The notes beneath the pieces are model-generated. The model was not told where the DNA came from and made no database searches. It worked only from the letters and a program-made list of their open reading frames with translations. Made by a program: the position numbers and the translations under genes. Below, piece by piece: positions 6,259 through 12,725 of a stretch of DNA of 12,725 bases (position 1 is the stretch's first letter; each line of letters starts with the position of its first letter). The stretch lies in the NCBI GenBank assembly GCA_900554835.1, contig USJD01000098.1, forward strand, positions 1 to 12,725. The letters are read 5' to 3'. Source of the DNA: an uncultured Prevotella sp. (GTDB lineage Bacteria; Bacteroidota; Bacteroidia; Bacteroidales; Bacteroidaceae).

Positions 6259-7176
6259 TTAATTTTTGTTTTGGTTTAATTGGTCGAAAACGCTCATGAT
6301 GCGCTCCAATTCTTCCTCGTTGGCGAAAGGAATGCTGATTTTTCCCTTGCCTTTTGGTGAACAGGTGAACTGTACCTTGGTGTTGAGGAATTTAGAAAGA
6401 CGGTCTTTCAGCATCGTAAACTCCTCTGGTACCTGTGTCTTGGATGTGATTGTCTTCTTACCACTCTCGATATCCTCACCGTTTTTCAGGTGCTGCACCA
6501 TTTCTTCTACCTTTCTAACCGAGTAACCGTTTTTCTGGATTTCCTTGAAGAGTTTGATCTGTAGCGACGGACTGTCGAGTGCAAGCAAAGCACGGCAGTG
6601 TCCCATGTCGATTTCCTTCTTCTGCAATGCCATCTGCACCTGAGCTGGCAGTTTCAGCAGGCGGAGGTAGTTGGCAATGGCTGCTCTACTCTTGCCCACG
6701 CGCTCGGAAATCTTCTCTTGTGTCATCCCCTCGTTTTCCAGAAGATGCTCATAGGCAAGGGCGATTTCGATGGCGTTGAGGTCCTGGCGCTGGATATTCT
6801 CCACCAGAGCCATTTCCATCACGTTCTCATCGCTGATGGTGCGGATGTAGGCAGGGATAGCCAGGAGACCAGCCAGTTGGGAAGCTCTCCATCGGCGCTC
6901 ACCGGCGATAATCTGGAATCTGTTTTCCGATACCTGTCTCAGGGTGATAGGCTGGATGATGCCGATAGCCTTGATGCTTTCAGCCAGTTCGTGCAAGGCT
7001 TCCTCGTCAAACTCACGGCGAGGCTGGTTGGGGTTCGCTTCTATCTGGTCGAGCGCTATCTCATTGATGGTGCTGCTGCCCTGGGTGCGAACGCCTTCTG
7101 TTGATATCAATGCATCGAGTCCACGACCCAAGGCATTGCTTTTCGTTCCGTTATTGTATTTCTTGTGTACTGCCAT
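6259..7176 (-). CDS. parB: Chromosome partitioning protein ParB (Spo0J-like CTPase clamp)
   Basis: A 305-residue ParB. It loads at parS centromere sites as a CTP-dependent sliding clamp, stimulates ParA and recruits condensin. The CTP-binding region includes the NPNQPRREFDEEAL box (48-61), GERRWRA (92-98) and VENIQRQDLN (125-134). A helix-turn-helix for parS recognition spans about 150-171 (MTQEKISERVGKSRAAIANY). Residues about 250-305 form the C-terminal dimerisation domain. The length is typical of chromosomal ParB. It starts 47 bp after parA ends and its stop is 4 bp from the DUF5683 start, so the three form an operon. No parS-like 16-bp palindrome was seen in the window. Confidence 0.97.
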   Translation of the reverse strand: MAVHKKYNNGTKSNALGRGLDALISTEGVRTQGSSTINEIALDQIEANPNQPRREFDEEALHELAESIKAIGIIQPITLRQVSENRFQIIAGERRWRASQLAGLLAIPAYIRTISDENVMEMALVENIQRQDLNAIEIALAYEHLLENEGMTQEKISERVGKSRAAIANYLRLLKLPAQVQMALQKKEIDMGHCRALLALDSPSLQIKLFKEIQKNGYSVRKVEEMVQHLKNGEDIESGKKTITSKTQVPEEFTMLKDRLSKFLNTKVQFTCSPKGKGKISIPFANEEELERIMSVFDQLNQNKN

Positions 7177-7223
7177 TATGTTGTTTTTAAGTGAAGAGTG
7201 AAGAATTCTCTTGTCTTTACTTG

Positions 7224-7988
7224 TTAACTATTCTTGTTGATGATCTCTTTTGCCAGTGCCAGATGGTTCTTGGCACCGTTTGACTCTGCATCGTAGAGGA
7301 TGACAGGGAGACCGTGACTTGGACTTTCGCTCAACTTCACGTTGCGCTGGATGACACTCTTGAACACCAGTTCCTGGAAGTGTCGTTTCACCTCATCATA
7401 GATCTGGTTGGCAAGGCGGAGACGGCTGTCATACATGGTGAGCAGGAATCCTTCGATTTCCAGTTTCGGATTCAGCTTACTCTTAATAATCTTGATGGTG
7501 TTGAGCAGTTTGCTGATACCTTCAAGAGCGAAATATTCGCACTGCACAGGGATGATGACGCTGTCGGCTGCGGTAAGCGAGTTGACAGTGATGAGTCCCA
7601 GTGAAGGAGAACAGTCGATGAGGATATAATCATAATCATCGCGGATAGGTTCCAGCAAGGTCTTGATTACTTTCTCACGGTTCTTAAGGTTGAGCATTTC
7701 TATTTCAGCACCCACCAGGTCGATATGGCTTGGGATAATGTCCAAACCGTCAATATCGGTGGTATATATCGCATCGCGGACATCGGCATGGTCGATGATA
7801 CATTCGTAGAGCGAGCAGTCCACCTCCTTGATATCGACACCCAAACCGCTGGAGGCGTTTGCCTGAGGGTCAGCGTCAACAACGAGGACAGTCTTCTCCA
7901 ATGTGGCCAGCGATGCAGCCAGATTGATAGTAGTTGTAGTCTTTCCTACACCACCTTTTTGATTAGCTAATGCGATAATTTTTCCCAT
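7224..7988 (-). CDS. parA: Chromosome partitioning ATPase ParA (Soj)
   Basis: A 254-residue P-loop ATPase of the MinD/ParA superfamily, forming ATP-dependent DNA-bound dimers that drive origin segregation with ParB. The deviant Walker A KGGVGKTTT (11-19) with signature K11, the Walker A' VVDADPQAN (36-44) and the Walker B YILIDCSPSL (121-130) are intact. The C-terminal SPSHGLPVILYD segment is typical. It lacks the N-terminal helix-turn-helix of plasmid ParAs and has the short length of chromosomal Soj proteins. It heads the leftward operon, directly followed by parB, and is divergent from surE. The ATG at 7988 follows a consensus promoter by about 25 nt. Confidence 0.97.
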   Translation of the reverse strand: MGKIIALANQKGGVGKTTTTINLAASLATLEKTVLVVDADPQANASSGLGVDIKEVDCSLYECIIDHADVRDAIYTTDIDGLDIIPSHIDLVGAEIEMLNLKNREKVIKTLLEPIRDDYDYILIDCSPSLGLITVNSLTAADSVIIPVQCEYFALEGISKLLNTIKIIKSKLNPKLEIEGFLLTMYDSRLRLANQIYDEVKRHFQELVFKSVIQRNVKLSESPSHGLPVILYDAESNGAKNHLALAKEIINKNS

Positions 7989-8019
7989 TTTCTATATGTT
8001 ATAATAGTGAAAATCGATG

Positions 8020-8027
8020 CAAAGATA
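8020..8027 (-). promoter_or_regulatory. Probable parA operon promoter, -7 element TATCTTTG
   Basis: TATCTTTG on the minus strand is an exact TAnnTTTG match. Transcription would start near 8014, about 25 nt before the parA ATG. A -33 element is poorly conserved here. Confidence 0.6.
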
Positions 8028-8069
8028 CATATTTTATGCGAGAAATACGTTACTTTATAGTTTTTTTAT

Positions 8070-8077
8070 TACTTTTG
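8070..8077 (+). promoter_or_regulatory. Probable surE-lpxB promoter, -7 element TACTTTTG
   Basis: TACTTTTG on the plus strand is an exact TAnnTTTG match. Transcription would start near 8083, leaving a leader of only about 17 nt. AAAGGAAATTTT precedes the ATG and contains a weak ribosome binding site. The -33 region is T-rich without a clear TTTG. Confidence 0.58.
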
Positions 8078-8099
8078 CACCCAAAAGAAAGGAAATTTT

Positions 8100-8864
8100 A
8101 TGGAAAATAAGAAACCTTTAGTTTTAATTTCGAATGATGATGGCTATCATGCCAATGGTATCAAAACGCTCGTCGGCTTCCTCAAAGGCTGGTGCGACGT
8201 GCTGGTTGTGGCTCCTGAAAGTGCCCGGTCGGGATATGCCTGTGCCTTTTCTGCCACAGAACCATTGCGACTGAAACGCCGCAAGAATATGGGGGAGGAT
8301 GTGGAAGTATGGTCATGCAGCGGTACGCCTGTTGACTGTGTGAAGTTGGCGTTGGATCAATTGCTCCCTGGACGTACTCCAGACCTGATTCTGAGTGGTA
8401 TCAACCATGGTGATAATTCCAGTGTCAACAATCATTATTCCGGTACGATGGGTGTTGCCAAGGAGGGATGCATGAAGCGTATTCCTTCTGTGGCCTTCAG
8501 CAGTTGTAATTACGATGAGAATGCCGATCTTTCTCCGTTGAAGGATGGGGTTGTCGCCATCGTAAAGAAAGTGCTTGCGGAAGGTTTGCCTATAGATACT
8601 TGCCTGAATGTGAATTTCCCTGTGAATCCCCCTTTCAAGGGCTTTAAGATGTGCCGCATGACTCGTGGCTCCTGGATTCATGAGGTGGAAAAGCGTCATC
8701 ATCCGCATGGCTACGACTATTATTGGATGGTGGGAGAGTATCGCAATGATGAGCCAGAGGCTACAGATACCGACCAGTGGGCTCTGAATCATGGATATAT
8801 CTCCATCACACCTACCAAGATAGATGTGACAGACTATGATTTACTGAATAGTTTCAAGATTTAA
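8100..8864 (+). CDS. surE: 5'/3'-nucleotidase SurE
   Basis: A 254-residue cytosolic nucleoside monophosphate phosphatase that releases phosphate from 5'- and 3'-nucleotides, implicated in stationary-phase and stress survival. The metal site is visible as SNDDG (11-15, Asp13 and Asp14), the SARSG loop (41-45) and the invariant SGINHG (99-104, Asn102). The YSGTMGVAKEG segment (113-123) and the TPTKIDVTDYD tail (237-247) are also family-typical, and the length is normal. It is first in a two-gene unit: lpxB begins 40 bp downstream. It is divergent from parA, with both promoters in a 111-bp gap. Confidence 0.97.
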   Translation: MENKKPLVLISNDDGYHANGIKTLVGFLKGWCDVLVVAPESARSGYACAFSATEPLRLKRRKNMGEDVEVWSCSGTPVDCVKLALDQLLPGRTPDLILSGINHGDNSSVNNHYSGTMGVAKEGCMKRIPSVAFSSCNYDENADLSPLKDGVVAIVKKVLAEGLPIDTCLNVNFPVNPPFKGFKMCRMTRGSWIHEVEKRHHPHGYDYYWMVGEYRNDEPEATDTDQWALNHGYISITPTKIDVTDYDLLNSFKI

Positions 8865-8904
8865 CCCTTCACTCAAGGATTTTATAAACTTCTCACGCTA
8901 AGAT

Positions 8905-10293
8905 ATGAAGTATTATTTGATAGTAGGCGAGGCAAGTGGTGATTTGCATGCCAGCAGATTGATGCGCTCGTTGAAAAAAGTGGATGAATTGGCTGAGTTT
9001 CGGTTCTTCGGCGGTGACTTGATGACTGCTGAAGGTGGAACACGTGTCAAGCATTATAAGGAACTGGCATATATGGGTTTTGTGCCGGTTCTCCTGCATC
9101 TGCGTACCATCTTTGCCAATATGAAAAAATGTAAGCAGGATATTGTGGAATGGAAACCTGACGTGGTGATTCTTGTAGATTATCCGGGTTTTAATCTGAA
9201 TATTGCTAAGTTTCTGAAAAAGAACACTTTGATACCTGCTTACTATTATATATCTCCTAAGATTTGGGCATGGAAGGAATGGCGTATCCGCAGTATCAAG
9301 AGGGATATATCCGAACTCTTTTCCATCTTGCCTTTTGAGGTTGATTTCTTTGAGAAGAAGCACAAGTATCCGATTCATTATGTAGGCAATCCTACGGCAC
9401 AGGAGGTGAATGAGTTTAGGGCGGATTATCATCAGACATACGCTGAATTTTGTGTTGAGAATAATCTGGACACAAGAAGGCCTATCATAGCTCTGTTGGC
9501 TGGTAGTCGTCTGCAGGAAATCAAGGATAATCTGCCTGCCATGATAGAGGTGGCAGAACGTTTTGAGGATTATCAGATGGTCTTGGCTGGTGCCCCTTCT
9601 ATTGAAGATGAATATTATCAGAAATTTATTGAGGGAACTCCTGTCAGGTTGGTCAAGAACAAGACTTATCCGCTTTTGGCTCATAGTAAGGTGGCATTAG
9701 TGACCAGTGGTACTGCCACGTTAGAGACGGCTCTTTTCGATGTTCCGCAGGTTGTCTGCTACGAGACACCGCTTCCTAAACTGATACGTTGGGCTTTCAA
9801 TCATATACTCAAGGTGAAGTATATCTCATTGGTCAATTTAGTGGCCAATAAGGAAATCGTGAAGGAGATGTTTGCCGACCGCTTTACGGTGGATGGTATT
9901 GCCGACCAGCTTTACCAGCTTCTTCCAGGAATGCCTGGCAGAGAAAAAATGTTAGCAGGTTATCAGGAGGTTCGTGAGAAATTGGGTAATCGTATTGCTC
10001 CAGATCAGGCTGCAACTATCATGTATGACCTGATCAAGAAGCATCGTGAGGAATTGATTCGTCTGGCTAAGGAAAGAGCTGAGGCTGAGGCTAAAGCGGC
10101 TGCCGAGGCTGCTGAACGTGCAAGAATCAAGGCTGAACAGGAGGCTGAGCGTGCAAGAATTAAAGCCCAGGAAGAGGCTGAGCGTGCCCGTATCAAGGCA
10201 GAGAAACAGTTGCGAATAGCAGAAGAACAAATGAGGAAAGCGCAGGAAATGAGTGAGGAAAATTCCCATCAGAATCCTCCTGTCTCAGAATAG
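8905..10293 (+). CDS. lpxB: Lipid-A-disaccharide synthase with a repeat-built C-terminal helix
   Basis: LpxB is a GT19 glycosyltransferase at the inner membrane that joins UDP-2,3-diacylglucosamine and lipid X to make lipid A disaccharide. The enzyme domain (1 to about 380) has GEASGD (8-13), DYPGFNLNIAKF (92-103), SPKIWAWKEWR (117-127), GNPTAQE (161-167) and the nucleotide-binding TSGTATLETAL (267-277). At about 380 residues this is the normal full length. A further 80 residues form a highly charged Ala/Glu/Arg/Lys helix (387-449) with three 11-residue copies of the AERARIKA type, ending in a Pro/Ser/Glu tail. This extension is not needed for the known fold. The gene follows surE by 40 bp and ends at a strong terminator that now borders a group II intron. 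Confidence 0.96.
   Translation: MKYYLIVGEASGDLHASRLMRSLKKVDELAEFRFFGGDLMTAEGGTRVKHYKELAYMGFVPVLLHLRTIFANMKKCKQDIVEWKPDVVILVDYPGFNLNIAKFLKKNTLIPAYYYISPKIWAWKEWRIRSIKRDISELFSILPFEVDFFEKKHKYPIHYVGNPTAQEVNEFRADYHQTYAEFCVENNLDTRRPIIALLAGSRLQEIKDNLPAMIEVAERFEDYQMVLAGAPSIEDEYYQKFIEGTPVRLVKNKTYPLLAHSKVALVTSGTATLETALFDVPQVVCYETPLPKLIRWAFNHILKVKYISLVNLVANKEIVKEMFADRFTVDGIADQLYQLLPGMPGREKMLAGYQEVREKLGNRIAPDQAATIMYDLIKKHREELIRLAKERAEAEAKAAAEAAERARIKAEQEAERARIKAQEEAERARIKAEKQLRIAEEQMRKAQEMSEENSHQNPPVSE
10111..10209 (+). repeat. Three tandem 33-bp units inside lpxB
   Basis: Units at 10111-10143, 10144-10176 and 10177-10209 each begin GCTGA(A/G)CGTGC and encode an 11-residue AERARIKA-type unit. The units diverge mainly at third positions, so the protein repeat is better conserved than the DNA. 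The period of 11 residues suits a hendecad coiled coil. Confidence 0.9.
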
Positions 10294-10330
10294 GTCTGAC
10301 CAGTTTTTATCATATTTTATATCCTAACGG

Positions 10331-10378
10331 AAGTGGGGTAAGAGGTGTTTTTCAAAACATTCCTCTTACCCCACTTTT
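10331..10378 (+). terminator. Intrinsic terminator of surE-lpxB
   Basis: AAGTGGGGTAAGAGG at 10331-10345 is perfectly complementary to 10362-10376, with further pairing (GTTTT/AAAAC) in the interior. It is followed by TTAT and then by the intron boundary. Rejoining the flanks gives the U-tract TTTTATTTGTTG, so the tract is split by the insertion at 10381/12303. Confidence 0.88.
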
Positions 10379-10894
10379 ATTGTGTGTCGGGCATGATACT
10401 GACCTAGTTGGTTCAAATCCAACCGCAGGTATTTACCGCCAAGCGAAGCGAACGACAAGTCGTTGCCAGTAATGACAAGGATGGAGGAAGTCGTGTAGCG
10501 AGACTTACGAGCCTACGAACAGAAACTTGGTATAAGGCTAAATGGGAAAGGATAAGACTGCAATACAAGTCGAAGTCCGAATGGTAAACGTATCTCCCCA
10601 AGACAGTAAACCAAGAGGCTGTGGAGTCAGAAGGTTAGTGCCTTACCCCGAGAGACCCATCCAGCGTGTACTCACGTGCGATAAAAAGCTTATGGGTGGG
10701 AGTCAGCTGAGCCCATAGTAGGTGACTCACCATCACTGAAGGGGTTAATGTATATATAGTGCAAATCGCTGTAAGCAATGCTTGCGCAATCCGAAAACGA
10801 GGTATAACCAAGGTGAAAGAATCGTAATCTTTCTAGGTTGGAAGTAGTTGGGATAATCGCAAGTATATTTACAAGCAGAACGAAAAAGCAGCAA

Positions 10895-12232
10895 ATGAAA
10901 TTAATTAACGAGATTGTAGAAGCAAGAAACTTCTGGGAAGCCTGGGTGTCTGTCAAGCGCAACCATGGTGCAGCCGGCATAGACAAGATGCCGACTGAAG
11001 AACTTGACGTATATTTATCAAAGCACATGGATGAAATTGTATCATCTATATGTGACAAGAAATACAAGCCATCCCCCGTAAGACGTGTCTATATCCCTAA
11101 GCCAAATGGTAAGCAACGACCACTTGGCATCCCGACCGTTGTAGACCGAGTCGTGCAGCAAGCTGCAGCGCAAGTGCTGAGCCGAGTGTACGAACCAGTC
11201 TTCAGCGACAACAGCTATGGTTTCAGACCTCAACGCAGTTGTCACATGGCGATACATAAGGCGTTGGAGTATCTGAACGATGGCTATGAGTGGGTAGTGG
11301 ACTTCGATATAGAGAAGTACTTTGACACGGTCAATCACGATAAGTTAATTTCAATCCTACGAGAGCAGGTCAACGACTCTGCTACTCTTCACTTGGTTCG
11401 CTCCTTTCTCAAAGCGGGAGTAATGGAGAATGGGTTGGTTCATACTACTAGCGAGGGAGTTCCCCAAGGTGGTTGTATATCGCCAATTCTGTCTAACATT
11501 TACCTGGACAAGCTTGACAAGGAACTTGAAAGTCGAGGGCTCAGATTTGTCCGTTATGCGGACGACTTCGACATCTTTGTTAAGAGTGAGATGGCTGCGA
11601 ACAGAGTGATGGCATCGATCAGCAGTTGGCTCGAAAGAAAGCTTTGGCTGAAAGTCAGTGCTACCAAGACCAAAGTGGTAAGACCAATGAAAAGCAATTT
11701 TCTCGGCTTTACATTTTGGAAAAGTACCAAAGGTTGGGAGTGTAAACCCACCGATACCGCCAAGAAGAAACTGGAGACCAAGGTTAGGGAAGTTCTCTTG
11801 CGTAAGAGAGCTATTGCCCAACCTTTATACATCGTCTTCACCAAGCTGAACCAAATAGTCAGAGGTTGGGTCAATTACTACCATATCGGTAGTATGAGTA
11901 TGTACCTCAGGGATGAGTTTGGTCCTTGGCTTCGCCATAAAGTCAGAGTTGTGATAGTCAAGCAATGGAAGAAATGTGGTACAATCTACAAGAATCTGTT
12001 GACAATGAAAAGAATTATCAAGAGTAATCTTGATGATACCTCCATCTATCAAGCAGCAATGACAAGACTGGGTTGGTATCGACAATGTGGACTATCCGTC
12101 TTCAACTTTCTGTTGAGTCCCAAGGTACTTGCTATGCCAAAAGAGAATAGGACTGATAAAAGAAAGAGCCGACCTGGCTTGGTCGACCCTTATGCTTTAT
12201 ATCAGAATTTGCGTAATCTTATATGTATGTAG
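10895..12232 (+). CDS. ltrA: Group II intron reverse transcriptase/maturase
   Basis: An intron-encoded protein of 445 residues from this ATG. It binds its intron RNA, aids splicing and copies the RNA during retrohoming. It shows RNHGAAGIDKM (RT0/1), YIPKPNGKQRPLGIPTV, SYGFRPQRS, the first catalytic aspartates in DFDIEKYFDTV, SEGVPQGGCISPILSNI, YADD (221-224) and the thumb/maturase X segment KLNQIVRGWVNYYH. After X there are about 100 residues ending in LVDPYALYQNLRNLICM, with no zinc or HNH endonuclease motif, so it should use nascent DNA strands for priming. An in-frame TTG at 10838 could add 19 residues (including SRTKKQQ); neither start has a clear Shine-Dalgarno and I prefer the ATG. The stop codon runs into domain V. 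No frameshift or missing catalytic residue is seen, so it may be active. Confidence 0.95.
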   Translation: MKLINEIVEARNFWEAWVSVKRNHGAAGIDKMPTEELDVYLSKHMDEIVSSICDKKYKPSPVRRVYIPKPNGKQRPLGIPTVVDRVVQQAAAQVLSRVYEPVFSDNSYGFRPQRSCHMAIHKALEYLNDGYEWVVDFDIEKYFDTVNHDKLISILREQVNDSATLHLVRSFLKAGVMENGLVHTTSEGVPQGGCISPILSNIYLDKLDKELESRGLRFVRYADDFDIFVKSEMAANRVMASISSWLERKLWLKVSATKTKVVRPMKSNFLGFTFWKSTKGWECKPTDTAKKKLETKVREVLLRKRAIAQPLYIVFTKLNQIVRGWVNYYHIGSMSMYLRDEFGPWLRHKVRVVIVKQWKKCGTIYKNLLTMKRIIKSNLDDTSIYQAAMTRLGWYRQCGLSVFNFLLSPKVLAMPKENRTDKRKSRPGLVDPYALYQNLRNLICM

Positions 12233-12262
12233 CGCCGTATACGAGACCCGTACGTACGGTGC
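12232..12262 (+). ncRNA. Group II intron domain V
   Basis: GCGCCGTA (12232-12239) pairs with TACGGTGC (12255-12262) with one G-T wobble, then a CG bulge (12253-12254), then TACG/CGTA around a 5-nt loop AGACC. The catalytic triad position reads CGC (12233-12235) rather than the commoner AGC; both occur in active introns. At 31 nt it is slightly shorter than the usual 34 nt, and the apical loop is not an obvious GNRA. Confidence 0.85.
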
Positions 12263-12265
12263 AAT

Positions 12266-12302
12266 GAGAGGTGCTGGGGGTAACTCCCCACATCTACTCT
12301 AT
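12266..12302 (+). ncRNA. Group II intron domain VI with bulged branch-point A
   Basis: GAG-AGGTG (12266-12273) pairs with CATCT and CTC (12291-12299), leaving A12296 bulged; an upper TGGGG/CCCCA stem (12275-12279 with 12286-12290) closes the hairpin. The bulged A is the expected lariat branch point, 7 nt from the predicted 3' end. Confidence 0.8.
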
Positions 12303-12334
12303 TGTTGCTCAATGTTGGTATAGCTGCGGATAGT

Positions 12335-12725
12335 TCAGTCCATTCTTATTTCGGATGGAGTTACTCCCATGGCTTTTTTAAAGCAACGGCTAAAATATTT
12401 AGGATCAGAGAAACCGCAACGATAGGCTACTTCTGATACGTTGAGGCTCTTTTTTTCAAGGAGCATTTGGCGAGCTGCGTTCAATCGGATGTCAAGAATG
12501 AAGTTGTTGGGGGTGCAGTCCAACTCTTTCTTCATAATTATATATAAAGAGGAGCGACTCGTACACATTTCCTTGGCAATGAAATCTACATTCAGGTCGG
12601 CGTCGGATAAGTGTTCGAGGACAATTTTTTCCACTTTAGATCTGAAGGTAGATGACTCGATGGAATCTGTGTTTGCGGGTTCTTTAGCATTGTGGTCTAT
12701 CATGTCTGCCACTCTCACCTTGATG
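12335..12725 (-). CDS. C-terminus of AraC-type regulator, probably a hybrid two-component system protein (cut by window edge)
   Basis: The last 129 or so residues of a protein whose reading frame stays open to the window edge (an Ile-Lys pair precedes the internal GTG at 12718). It contains a complete AraC/XylS DNA-binding domain: the first helix-turn-helix in the segment FIAKEMCTSRSSLYIIMKK and the second in NVSEVAYRCGFSDPKYFSRCF, ending GVTPSEIRMD. The DPKYFSRCFKK wording and the VEKIVLEHLSDADLNVDFIAKEM lead-in are characteristic of hybrid two-component systems that control polysaccharide utilisation loci in Bacteroidetes, where sensor, kinase, receiver and AraC domains lie in one protein. 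The sensor half is out of view, so a free-standing AraC regulator cannot be excluded. It is convergent with lpxB, and the intron ends 32 bp after its stop. Confidence 0.85.
   Translation of the reverse strand, partial: IKVRVADMIDHNAKEPANTDSIESSTFRSKVEKIVLEHLSDADLNVDFIAKEMCTSRSSLYIIMKKELDCTPNNFILDIRLNAARQMLLEKKSLNVSEVAYRCGFSDPKYFSRCFKKAMGVTPSEIRMD

Larger units (their letters stand above)
10382..12302 (+). mobile_element. Group II intron (probable IIC type), complete, about 1.92 kb
   Basis: The 5' end GTGTG at 10382 fits the group II GUGYG consensus. The 513 nt before the ATG hold structured RNA (domains I-IV), including GGGAGTCAGCTGAGCCCATAG at 10697-10717, a motif resembling that seen before domain IV in many bacterial introns. 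The body encodes an intact reverse transcriptase/maturase. Domain V is a hairpin at 12232-12262 with the usual CG bulge. Domain VI has a bulged A at 12296, and ending at 12302 (...CTCTAT) puts that branch point 7 nt from the 3' splice site with a terminal AY. Insertion just after a terminator stem and a maturase lacking an endonuclease domain both point to class C, but the class is inferred. It lies in the same orientation as lpxB. The ends are predicted, not aligned against an empty site. Confidence 0.9.

Noticed and set aside
10407..10423. tRNA T-arm look-alike: a 5-bp stem with 7-nt loop TTCAAAT
   Set aside because: The geometry matches a TpsiC arm, but there is no acceptor, D or anticodon arm and no CCA end around it. 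It lies in domain I of the group II intron, where small hairpins are expected. A chance or structural mimic, not a tRNA gene.
10673..10678. CACGTG core, possible parS half-site centre (also at 9041-9046)
   Set aside because: Flanking bases do not form the 16-bp TGTTnCACGTGnAACA-type palindrome in either place. No parS site is supported in this window despite parA and parB being here.
11357..11821. Minus-strand open frame inside the intron
   Set aside because: Antisense to the maturase RT domain, which has all family motifs on the plus strand; no independent evidence of coding.
1..12725. CRISPR array, toxin-antitoxin pair, restriction or other defence module, retron
   Set aside because: No regularly spaced repeats were seen, and every substantial gene belongs to a recognisable family unrelated to defence. 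The only reverse transcriptase is clearly a group II intron maturase with its own domains V and VI.

Overview
The window looks like a chromosomal segment of a Bacteroidales bacterium, most likely Prevotella/Segatella or a near relative. The evidence is the gene order parA-parB-DUF5683-lytic transglycosylase-RelA/SpoT divergent from surE-lpxB, promoter elements of the Bacteroidetes form TAnnTTTG, mostly absent Shine-Dalgarno sequences, and the C-terminus of what looks like a hybrid two-component regulator. Genus is inferred; no rRNA is present.

Layout. 1-34 (-) holds the first codons of alanyl-tRNA synthetase (alaS), divergent from a small MerR-type regulator (239-586, +) across a shared promoter region. 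A strong bidirectional hairpin terminator (597-638) separates merR from a leftward five-gene block plus one passenger: parA (7988-7224), parB (7176-6259), a DUF5683 membrane protein (6254-5559), a LysM lytic transglycosylase (5422-4052), a bifunctional (p)ppGpp synthetase/hydrolase (3980-1692) and a secreted pectinesterase (1667-678). A short divergent promoter region at 7989-8099 also fires rightward into surE (8100-8864) and lpxB (8905-10293). The lpxB product carries an unusual repeat-built charged helix at its C-terminus.

A group II intron of about 1.92 kb (10382-12302) sits immediately after the lpxB terminator stem, splitting its U-tract. It encodes an apparently intact reverse transcriptase/maturase without a recognisable endonuclease domain, and has a recognisable domain V and a domain VI with a bulged branch-point A. 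Beyond it, running leftward and cut by the window edge, is the AraC-type DNA-binding end of a probable hybrid two-component sensor/regulator (12335-12725).

How it fits together. The leftward block joins chromosome partition (ParA/ParB), envelope functions (DUF5683, peptidoglycan cleavage) and the stringent-response enzyme; the rightward pair joins a nucleotidase and lipid A disaccharide synthesis. These are housekeeping genes. The accessory elements are the pectinesterase, the intron and the regulator at the right edge. No defence system, CRISPR array, tRNA or rRNA is visible. The most interesting points are the intron's insertion into a terminator and its unusual stop-codon/domain V overlap, the LpxB helical extension, the Ser/Arg-rich linker of the transglycosylase, and a duplicated element in the alaS leader.
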